DNA from: an uncultured Holophagaceae bacterium
Lineage (GTDB): Bacteria; Acidobacteriota; Holophagae; Holophagales; Holophagaceae
NCBI GenBank assembly: GCA_903890595.1
Contig: CAITBU010000260.1
Span: forward strand, 1 to 10,757
Reading direction: 5' to 3'
DNA length: 10,757 bases
The notes below the pieces were generated by a model. The model ran no database searches. It saw only the letters and a list, made by a program, of their open reading frames with translations, and was not told the DNA's origin. Both the position numbers and the translations under genes were made by a program. Below are positions 6,014 to 10,757 of the stretch, one piece after another; position 1 is the first letter of the stretch; each line of letters starts with the position of its first letter.

Positions 6014-7584
6014 CCACCAAGGCAGACCTGCTGGTGCTGGGCGGCGGCATTGCCGGCTGCGCCGCGGCCTTACGCGCGGCCGATCTGGGTGCCTCGGTGA
6101 TCCTGGTGGCGAAGGATGAGCTGGGTCAGACCAACACCGCCTGGGCCCAGGGCGGGATCATCGGCCTGGCGCCGCCTGAGGAAGGGGACTCCCCGGACCT
6201 GCTGGCCGCTGACATCGATGCGGCCGGTGGCGGCCTGTGCCGATCGGAGGCCGTGCGCCTGCTGGCAGAGGAGGGCCCGCGGCTCTGTCGCAGCTTCCTC
6301 TGGGAGCGCCTCGGCGTGCCCTTTGACCTGGGTCGCACCGGCACGCCGGACCCCACCGCCGAGGCCGCTCACAGCGCCCGCCGCATCTACCACGCCAAGG
6401 ACGCCACGGGGCTGGCCATCCAGAGCGCCCTCAGCGAGGCCGTCCGCAGTCATCCCAACATCCAGGTGCGGGAGCGCCTCGTGCTGGTGGACCTGATCAC
6501 CAGTCCCCACCACTGCCTCAATCCCGTGCGGGTGTACGAGCCCATCCGGGTGCATGGTGCATTCCTGTTCGATCCCGCCACCGGGGCCGTGGAGGGCCTG
6601 CTGGCCCGGCGCACCCTGCTGGCCACGGGCGGCCTGGGCTACCTCTACCTGCACACCACCAACCCGCCCAGTGCCACGGGGGACGGCCTGGCAGCGGCCT
6701 ACCGGGCCAGCGCCCGCATCGTGAACTGCGAGTACATCCAGTTTCATCCCACGGCCCTCTACGTGCCGGGCAAGCCCCGCACCCTGCTCACCGAGGCCCT
6801 GCGCGGCGAGGGTGCCCGCCTGCTGAATCGGAAGGGCGAGCGGTTCATGGCGAAGTACGCCCCGGAGCACCTGGAGCTGGCCCCTCGCGATGTGGTGAGC
6901 CGCGCCATCTTTCAGGAGATGGCCTCCAGCGGCGAGGCCTGCGTCTATCTGGACTTGGGTCCCGTGGCCGCTCGCCTGGACCTGGAGACCCACTTCCCGA
7001 CGGTGCTGGCCGCCTGCCGCGCCGAGGGCCTGGACCCCCGCCGCCAGCCCATCCCCGTGGTACCAGCCGCCCACTATTTCTGCGGCGGGGTCCTGGTGGA
7101 CCTCGAGGGCCGCACCAGCCTGTCGGGGCTCTTTGCGGCCGGTGAGGTGGCCTGCACGGGTCTCCACGGCGCCAATCGCCTGGCCTCCACCAGCCTGCTG
7201 GAGGGCCTGCTCTGGGGCTTTCGCGGCGCCGAGGCCATCGTGGCGGAGCTGGCCGGCCCGGCGGATCCGGACCCGGGTGAGCTGGCCCGCTGGCACACGC
7301 CGGAGGCCCCGGAGAGCACGGATCCCCTGCTCATCGACCAGGACTGGGGCCTCATCCGCAGCACCCTCTGGAACTACGCGGGCATCGTCCGGACTGGCGG
7401 GCGCCTGCACCGCGCCAAGGCCGACCTGCACTACCTGGCGCACCGCATCGAGCGCTTCTACCACGAGTCCCTGCTCAGCCGGGAGCTGCTGGAGCTGCGC
7501 AGCGGGATCCTCTGCGCGAAGCTCATCCTGAACGCCGCCCTGCAGAACCCTGAAAGCCGGGGCTGCCACTACCGGGTGGACTGA
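6010..7584 (+). CDS. nadB: L-aspartate oxidase
   Basis: This 524-residue flavoprotein oxidises L-aspartate to iminoaspartate, the first step of de novo NAD synthesis, passing electrons to oxygen or fumarate. Visible are the FAD-binding LVLGGGIAGCAAAL (8-21), TAWAQGGI (43-50), HSARRIYHAKDATG (121-134), LLATGGLGYLY, EYIQFHPTALY (241-251), APRDVVSRAI (291-300), PAAHYFCGGV (352-361) and GLHGANRLASTSLLEGL (384-400). The expected active-site residues appear as E118, H246, R293, H355 and R390. The C-terminus ends ESRGCHYRVD, as in complete family members. The ATG at 6010 overlaps the upstream TGA as ATGA; a GTG 11 codons earlier is less likely. GGGAG precedes it. The nadA and nadC partners are not in the window. 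Confidence 0.95.
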   Translation: MTTKADLLVLGGGIAGCAAALRAADLGASVILVAKDELGQTNTAWAQGGIIGLAPPEEGDSPDLLAADIDAAGGGLCRSEAVRLLAEEGPRLCRSFLWERLGVPFDLGRTGTPDPTAEAAHSARRIYHAKDATGLAIQSALSEAVRSHPNIQVRERLVLVDLITSPHHCLNPVRVYEPIRVHGAFLFDPATGAVEGLLARRTLLATGGLGYLYLHTTNPPSATGDGLAAAYRASARIVNCEYIQFHPTALYVPGKPRTLLTEALRGEGARLLNRKGERFMAKYAPEHLELAPRDVVSRAIFQEMASSGEACVYLDLGPVAARLDLETHFPTVLAACRAEGLDPRRQPIPVVPAAHYFCGGVLVDLEGRTSLSGLFAAGEVACTGLHGANRLASTSLLEGLLWGFRGAEAIVAELAGPADPDPGELARWHTPEAPESTDPLLIDQDWGLIRSTLWNYAGIVRTGGRLHRAKADLHYLAHRIERFYHESLLSRELLELRSGILCAKLILNAALQNPESRGCHYRVD

Positions 7585-7607
7585 GTCCCCCTGGCTCCGG
7601 AGTGACC

Positions 7608-8351
7608 ATGCGAACCCTTTCCGCTCTCCTGCTGGCTGTTCCTGCCCTCCTGATGGGCCAGGCTGCTGCCTTGGATGGCGGCCGCCTCGATCCCGCCTGG
7701 TTCGGCTCGGCGGCGGTGTTCACCCCCTCCACCGCCCTCGGCCTGCAGTGGGTCAAGCCGGGCCTGGAGCTGAAGGGTCGCACCCTCCACGTGCGGGACT
7801 GGCAGCCCGCCGTCTGGCTGCTGGGAAAGCGGGCCACCCATGACGAGCACCTGCTGATGCGCATGGCGCCCAGCCTCGTCCCGGGGCTGGCGAAGGGCCT
7901 CGCCAAGGGCCTCAAGGGGGCGCTGCCGGTCACCCCCACCGCCGGGGACCTGTTCCTCCTGGGCCGAGTGGTGGATGCCACCGGGGGCTCAGGCGATGAG
8001 CAGTTCGCCACCCAACCCTGCACCCTCACCTTTGACCTGAAGCTGGTGGATGCCGACTCTGGCGAGCTCCTGGCGGCCTTCCACCACACCCTGGAGGCGG
8101 CGAACGCAGACTATATGGCCCTCCGGCACACCCGCTGGAGCGAGGATCTGGGCCGTCTGCTGGGCCAGTCCGTGGGGCCCCGCACCGCAGCGCCCCCCAA
8201 GGCCGCCGCCCCGGCCCGCCAAGTCGAGCCGCCTTTCGACCTGGAAGGGGCCCTGCGCCGCATCGAGGGGCTCAAGCGGGATGGTCTGCTCAGCGAGGCC
8301 GAGTGCGAGGTCCTGCGCCAGAAGGCCGCCGAGCGGGCCCGTAAGTCATAG
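7608..8351 (+). CDS. Secreted protein of unknown function with a SHOCT-like C-terminal helix pair
   Basis: The 247-residue protein starts with a clear signal peptide: MRT, a hydrophobic core LSALLLAVPALLMG, and an alanine-rich cleavage region near residue 21 (no lipobox Cys). The middle (about 25-175) looks like a beta-rich domain with an amphipathic GLAKGLAKGLKGALP segment, a GRVVDATGG strand and a FDLKLVDADSGELLAAF strand pair, faintly like periplasmic DUF4410/DUF3313-type proteins. A Pro/Ala linker leads to 208-247, whose IEGLKRDGLLSEAECEVLRQK matches the SHOCT pattern ('l..L.daGilteeEf...k..ll'). ATG is chosen with GGAG five bases upstream. It is 23 nt after nadB, so probably the operon's last gene. 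Function unknown. Confidence 0.7.
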   Translation: MRTLSALLLAVPALLMGQAAALDGGRLDPAWFGSAAVFTPSTALGLQWVKPGLELKGRTLHVRDWQPAVWLLGKRATHDEHLLMRMAPSLVPGLAKGLAKGLKGALPVTPTAGDLFLLGRVVDATGGSGDEQFATQPCTLTFDLKLVDADSGELLAAFHHTLEAANADYMALRHTRWSEDLGRLLGQSVGPRTAAPPKAAAPARQVEPPFDLEGALRRIEGLKRDGLLSEAECEVLRQKAAERARKS

Positions 8352-8948
8352 GGGCCAAGGTCCAGCTCCCAGGCGCACCAGCTTGGGCTCTTCCTCGCAC
8401 AGATCCAGGATGGTGCTGGGGATGCCCTCGGGCTGGCCGCAGTCCACGATGAGCTCCAGGGCGTGGCCCAGCTCTTCCTCCAACTCCCAGGCCGTGTTGA
8501 GCATGGCCTGGCCCGGCAGCACCACACTGGTGGTGATGATGGGTTCCCCCAGGAGGGTCAGCAGGGCTTTGCAGAAGGGGCTGGCCGGGATGCGCAGCCC
8601 CACCACCTGCTTGTTCTGCAGGTACCGGGGGACCTCCCGGCTGGCGGGCAGCAGCACCGTGTAGGGCCCGGGCAGCAACTGCTTGAGGAGGCGGAAGGTC
8701 GGGGTGTCCAGGTGCCGCGCATAGCGGGAGAGCATCTCCATGTCGGCGCAGAGCATCGACATGGGCTTCTTGGGATCCCGGACCTTGAGCTGCTGCACGC
8801 GGTCCACGGCCTTCTTGCGTGAGGCCAGGCAACCCAGGCCAAACAGGGTGTCCGTGGGGTAGGCGATGACCCCATCCCGCTGCAACACCTCGGCGATGCG
8901 CTCGAGGTGGCGCACCTGCGGGGTGTCGGGATGGAGGGTGAGGATCAT
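8346..8948 (-). CDS. yciO: YciO/TsaC/Sua5 family protein, YciO-like
   Basis: The 200-residue product has the YrdC-like fold used to make threonylcarbamoyl-AMP for t6A37 in ANN-decoding tRNAs. It begins LHPDTPQ (5-11), as in YciO, with GVIAYPTDTLFGLGC (26-40), a lysine-rich KVRDPKKPM loop (about 55-63), LLPGPYTVLL, VGLRIPASP, and ITTSVVLPG instead of the 'sSAN.SG' loop of true TsaC. These details favour the YciO branch, whose enzymatic activity is weak or unclear in E. coli. If no other TsaC/Sua5 gene exists in the genome, this copy could be the t6A enzyme. Its start overlaps the Nudix stop (ATGA) and its stop overlaps the convergent SHOCT-like gene by 6 nt. Confidence 0.85.
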   Translation of the reverse strand: MILTLHPDTPQVRHLERIAEVLQRDGVIAYPTDTLFGLGCLASRKKAVDRVQQLKVRDPKKPMSMLCADMEMLSRYARHLDTPTFRLLKQLLPGPYTVLLPASREVPRYLQNKQVVGLRIPASPFCKALLTLLGEPIITTSVVLPGQAMLNTAWELEEELGHALELIVDCGQPEGIPSTILDLCEEEPKLVRLGAGPWPL

Positions 8949-9619
8949 GCGGGGTCCAGGTTCTGCCAGCGGGCTCGTCCCGGGGCCGGGTGCTCGGTGG
9001 GGCGCTGGAAGAAGCGCTCCGCCAGCGCGGGGTCCATGGCCGCTGCGATGCCCGTGCGCCGGGCCTGCAGGGCCAGCAGCGCCACCACGGTGGGGCCATC
9101 GGTGAGCTCGCCCCGGAGGACCCGCTGCAGGCAGTCCGCGAAGGGCTCCCGGTGGACCAGCAGCTCTTCGTCGTCCTCAGGCTGGTGGGTTGTTGCGGGC
9201 GCCAGGTCCGTGGCCAGGAAGAGGAACGCCTCCTCGTCTGTGGAGGAGTTGCTGGGATGGAAGAAGGCCAGAGGCTCCCAGAAGCCAGCCGTCAGGCCCG
9301 CCTCCTCAGCCAGCTCCCGGCGCATGGCCTCGAAGGGGCTCTCCGAGGGATCGCCGCCGCCTTCTGGCAGCTCCCAGGAGTAGGTCTCCAGGGGGTAGCG
9401 CCACTGTCCCACGAGCACCACCCGGTCCTCCGCATCCAGGGCCAGGACGCCGCAGGCAGAGCGGACAAACCCACAGACGGCGTAGCGCCCCTCGGCGCCT
9501 CTGCGGTGGCGGAAGTGGTCCTCCCGCAGACGGATCCAAGGCGAGTCATAGAGGGGCTGCCGGTCGGAGACCGTGTAGGGATCGGGCTGGGCTGGGCGGG
9601 GCAGGGGCTGCAGGTCCAT
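8945..9619 (-). CDS. Nudix hydrolase, ADP-ribose pyrophosphatase-like
   Basis: The 224-residue protein contains a perfect Nudix box: G, five residues, E, seven residues, then RELAEEAGL, in the stretch around 87-109. This binds the Mg ions that cleave a nucleoside diphosphate linked to another group. The preceding strands (RLREDHFRHRRG..., GVLALDAEDRVVLVGQWRYP, ETYSWELPEGG) and the following AFFHPSNSSTDEEAFLFLATDL match ADP-ribose pyrophosphatases of the NudF type, including the E/S-rich loop after the box. Substrate is inferred. The ATG is immediately preceded by GAAGG with no spacer, and a strong terminator hairpin ends 15 nt upstream, so expression is probably modest or depends on read-through from rpsO. 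It is coupled to the YciO-like gene by ATGA. Confidence 0.88.
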   Translation of the reverse strand: MDLQPLPRPAQPDPYTVSDRQPLYDSPWIRLREDHFRHRRGAEGRYAVCGFVRSACGVLALDAEDRVVLVGQWRYPLETYSWELPEGGGDPSESPFEAMRRELAEEAGLTAGFWEPLAFFHPSNSSTDEEAFLFLATDLAPATTHQPEDDEELLVHREPFADCLQRVLRGELTDGPTVVALLALQARRTGIAAAMDPALAERFFQRPTEHPAPGRARWQNLDPA

Positions 9620-9634
9620 CCTTCGAACATAACG

Positions 9635-9662
9635 AAAAAACGCCCGCAGTTGCGGGCGTTTT
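9635..9662 (-). terminator. Rho-independent terminator of rpsO (near bidirectional)
   Basis: The GC stem CGCCCGC (9641-9647) and GCGGGCG (9652-9658) closes on a 4-nt loop and is extended by four A-T pairs (9637-9640 with 9659-9662). On the minus strand the stem is followed by six U residues, a standard intrinsic terminator 17 nt after the rpsO stop. On the plus strand only four U follow, so termination there would be weaker. Confidence 0.92.
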
Positions 9663-9679
9663 CAGGGGACTGGAAGAAC

Positions 9680-9949
9680 CTAGCGGCGGAGGCCGAGGCG
9701 CTCGATGAGCGTCGCGTAGCGCTCCTTGCTCTTCTTCTTGAGGTAGTCAAGCAGGCGGCGGCGCTGGCCGACCATGATCATGAGGCCGCGGCGGCTGTGG
9801 TAGTCCTTGGTGTGGATCTTGAAGTGCTCGGTCAGGTCGTTGATCCGCTTGGTGAGGATGGCCACCTGCACCTCGGGCGAACCCGTGTCCGACTCGTGCT
9901 GCTTGTAGTCGTCGATGATGATCTTTTTCTGGTCTACGTTGAGGGCCAT
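9680..9949 (-). CDS. rpsO: 30S ribosomal protein S15
   Basis: The 89-residue product is a full-length S15, the primary binder of the 16S rRNA central-domain three-way junction, which nucleates platform assembly with S6/S18. It shows MALNVDQKKIIIDDYKQHE, DTGSPEVQVAILTKRIN (21-37), the conserved HFKIHTKDYHSRRGL (42-56) with RNA-contacting His and Ser, and QRRRLLDYLKKK. An AAGGAG ribosome site sits five bases before the ATG. Unlike in many bacteria, no pnp follows; a terminator and then a Nudix gene do. Expression is probably self-limited through its leader. Confidence 0.98.
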   Translation of the reverse strand: MALNVDQKKIIIDDYKQHESDTGSPEVQVAILTKRINDLTEHFKIHTKDYHSRRGLMIMVGQRRRLLDYLKKKSKERYATLIERLGLRR

Positions 9950-10045
9950 GGTGGCTCCTTTTCGGGGGTCGCTCCCGTCACCCGCCCCTCAGTCCCGTAC
10001 CAAGGAAGGGTCGAACCTGGGAAAGGCCAGGTACCTGTTATCAAT
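9950..10045 (-). promoter_or_regulatory. Structured rpsO leader, candidate S15 autoregulatory RNA
   Basis: On the minus strand the untranslated segment before rpsO can form a perfect 6-bp hairpin ACCTGG/CCAGGT (10027-10032 with 10015-10020, 6-nt loop). The same GGTAC bases (10030-10034) can instead pair with GTACC at 9997-10001, giving mutually exclusive folds. They also belong to a 10-bp palindrome CAGGTACCTG (10028-10037). A weak CGGG/CCCG hairpin sits near the ribosome site. S15 leaders in several bacterial groups bind S15 and block initiation, so this is a fair candidate. A TTGATAAC stretch just upstream (about 10036-10044) may be promoter -10 material. No match to a known S15 leader class can be claimed. 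Confidence 0.4.
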
Positions 10046-10047
10046 TG

Positions 10048-10064
10048 CTTTTCATCTTTTCATC
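10048..10064. repeat. Two-copy 8-nt tandem repeat
   Basis: cttttcat occurs twice in direct succession (10048-10055 and 10056-10063), followed by c. On the minus strand it reads GATGAAAA twice. It is AT-rich compared with the surroundings and lies between the tRNA 3' hairpin and the rpsO leader, where the rpsO promoter is expected. It may simply be promoter spacer. Confidence 0.45.
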
Positions 10065-10065
10065 T

Positions 10066-10102
10066 CACCAATTTTTGTCGGCAAAGCCGCCAAAAATTGG
10101 TG
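10066..10102 (-). other. Long perfect-arm hairpin incorporating the 3' end of tRNA-Leu
   Basis: The 12-nt arms 10066-10077 (caccaatttttg) and 10091-10102 (caaaaattggtg) are exact inverted repeats. Inside them, after one mismatch, CGGC/GCCG adds four pairs around a 3-nt AAA loop. On the transcribed minus strand the 5' arm begins with the last five bases of the tRNA (C72, discriminator A, CCA). No U-run follows the outer stem in either direction, so a standard intrinsic terminator is not evident, although stem strength may still favour termination or define 3' processing. Confidence 0.75.
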
Positions 10103-10183
10103 CGGATAGAGGGACTCGAACCCCCACGTCTTGTGAACACTAGCACCTGAAGCTAGCGCGTCTACCAATTCCGCCATATCCGC
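10098..10183 (-). tRNA. tRNA-Leu, anticodon CAG
   Basis: The minus strand folds as an 86-nt class II tRNA with encoded CCA. The acceptor stem is GCGGATA/TATCCGC, the D-arm contains AATTGGTAGACGC, the anticodon stem is CTAGC/GCTAG around TTCAGGT with CAG in the middle (10147-10149), and the T-arm has the TTCGAGT loop on a 5-bp stem with one G-U. The variable arm has class II length, with only about three pairs. The anticodon arm is close to E. coli tRNA-Leu(CAG), which reads CUG, the dominant Leu codon in this GC-rich window. Confidence 0.97.
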
Positions 10184-10231
10184 TTGAAAGAGCACTCCAG
10201 TCCCCGCAGGTTCCGGAATATGCGAACCCCA

Positions 10232-10260
10232 AGCCTAGCGCGATTGGGCGGTGGAGGCAA
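10232..10260 (-). promoter_or_regulatory. Candidate promoter for tRNA-Leu
   Basis: On the minus strand TTGCCT (10260-10255) and TAGGCT (10237-10232) are spaced by 17 bases and lie about 48 bases before the tRNA 5' end. The -35 matches 4 of 6 consensus bases and the -10 only 3 of 6, so this is weak. A 6-bp inverted repeat GGCGGT/ACCGCC (10247-10252 and 10260-10265) overlaps it just after the pseudopilin stop; it lacks a T-run. Confidence 0.3.
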
Positions 10261-10269
10261 CCGCCATTC

Positions 10270-10728
10270 TCACCACTCCCGGTAGGGTATGCCGTTCATT
10301 CCTGTGCCCTGGGAGAGGGTGTGGACGTCGTAGACATGGCCTCCGCCCCAGGAGGTGCTGGTGGCTTCGTCGCTGGTATTGCGCATGCCCCACTCCGCCT
10401 TGCCGGTGAGGGGATCCACGGGGATGCGCCGCAGGAACCGCATCTTGCGGCTCAGGGACCCACTGACGGGCACGCCGTCCACCAGGACCTCGAGGCTCTC
10501 GGGGTAGAAGTTGGCGTCCGCCGGGGGCGGCTTGATCTTCATCTGCTCGGCGGCCCTCTTGTAGGTATCGATGGCCATGCGCATCTCGCGCAGAGATCGG
10601 CGCAGCTCGAGCTCAGACTGGCGCCGCAGGCCGTTCTTGGCCAAGGGAACGACCACGGAAGCCAGGATCATCAGCACGGTGGCGGTGACCACCAGCTCCA
10701 GCAGGGTGAAGCCGCGCTGGGACTTCAC
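10270..10728 (-). CDS. Prepilin-type pseudopilin, GspG-like (type II secretion / type IV pilus family)
   Basis: The 152-residue protein has a class III signal: a six-residue basic leader MKSQRG, cleavage before Phe, then FTLLELVVTATVLMILASVV with the conserved Glu at mature position 5. Prepilin peptidase would cleave and methylate it. The globular part carries LRREMRMAIDTYKRA-like helix residues (about 40-60) and a C-terminal IPVDPLTGKAEWGMR and DVHTLSQGTGMNGIPYREW, the pattern of GspG pseudopilins (DP..G, then G.DG..Y..W, which binds Ca in GspG). The start is GTG, overlapping the stop of an upstream frame as GTGA. Length fits GspG. Whether it belongs to a secretion system or a pilus cannot be decided here. 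Confidence 0.88.
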   Translation of the reverse strand: MKSQRGFTLLELVVTATVLMILASVVVPLAKNGLRRQSELELRRSLREMRMAIDTYKRAAEQMKIKPPPADANFYPESLEVLVDGVPVSGSLSRKMRFLRRIPVDPLTGKAEWGMRNTSDEATSTSWGGGHVYDVHTLSQGTGMNGIPYREW

Positions 10729-10757
10729 TGCACCGTCACGAGGGCGTTGGACCAGCG
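10725..10757 (-). CDS. Last ten codons of a gene upstream of the pseudopilin (partial)
   Basis: From the right edge the minus strand is open as RWSNALVTVQ and then TGA, whose bases overlap the pseudopilin GTG as GTGA. The same 4-nt coupling is common elsewhere in this window. Ten residues are too few to name it; another pseudopilin of the same cluster would be a natural neighbour. The frame choice rests only on the overlap. Confidence 0.3.
   Translation of the reverse strand, partial: RWSNALVTVQ

Noticed and set aside
6070..7569. A 499-codon open frame antisense to nadB
   Set aside because: The sense strand carries all L-aspartate oxidase motifs; the antisense product is Gly/Gln/Ala-rich without family features.
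8346..8948. Calling this gene tsaC outright
   Set aside because: The HPDTPQ start and the TTSVVLPG loop match YciO better than TsaC/Sua5, so t6A synthesis is left as a possibility only.
10066..10183. An integrated element at the tRNA-Leu 3' end
   Set aside because: No direct repeat of the tRNA end, integrase gene or composition shift is seen in the window; only an inverted copy is present.
1..10757. CRISPR array, insertion sequence or toxin-antitoxin pair
   Set aside because: No regularly spaced repeats with unique spacers, no transposase motif, and no small coupled gene pair with such features are present.

Overview
The window looks like chromosomal core sequence from a GC-rich, diderm (outer-membrane) bacterium. 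The genes that point this way are a probable Kdo-transferase tail, a TolQ/ExbB-type channel, a Tat translocase pair, a type II secretion or type IV pilus style pseudopilin, and UDP-glucose dehydrogenase. The overall style (strong GC bias at third positions, many ATGA-coupled genes, a GspG-like pseudopilin next to tRNA-Leu and rpsO) would fit Acidobacteriota of the Holophaga/Geothrix type. That placement is an inference from style only. I see no insertion sequence, phage gene, CRISPR array or defence system.

Left part (1-2943): the tail of a plus-strand gene, probably Kdo transferase, converges on a minus-strand set read as ugd, tatA, tatC. The 233-base gap between the two 3' ends contains a degenerate 10-nt tandem repeat and an imperfect palindromic element built on a 9-nt unit. 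Ugd makes UDP-glucuronate. TatA and TatC form the minimal twin-arginine translocase. A 15-bp perfect palindrome lies between ugd and tatA.

Middle (2944-8351): a short divergent promoter region separates ugd from a tight plus-strand operon: tolQ-like channel, DUF3473-type polysaccharide deacetylase, YaaA-family peroxide-stress protein, DUF309 protein, L-aspartate oxidase (nadB), and a secreted protein with a SHOCT-like tail. The first five genes are each joined to the next by a 4-nt stop/start overlap. The deacetylase has no ATG, GTG or TTG that would give a full-length protein. It appears to start at a CTG inside a CTGA overlap with the tolQ stop. The pairing of nadB, whose enzyme produces hydrogen peroxide with oxygen, with yaaA, a peroxide-stress gene, is biologically suggestive.

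Right part (8346-10757), all on the minus strand: reading leftward from the right edge come the last codons of an unknown gene, a GspG-like pseudopilin, tRNA-Leu(CAG), rpsO with a structured leader and a strong intrinsic terminator, a Nudix ADP-ribose pyrophosphatase-like gene, and a YciO/TsaC-family gene. The last one ends tail-to-tail with the middle operon, with a 6-nt overlap. A long hairpin is built on the tRNA-Leu 3' end, and the rpsO terminator sits only 15 nt before the Nudix start. Both deserve attention. Nothing here is a clear new multi-gene system; the most interesting items are the CTG start, the tRNA-end hairpin, the intergenic repeat pair and the yaaA-DUF309-nadB linkage.
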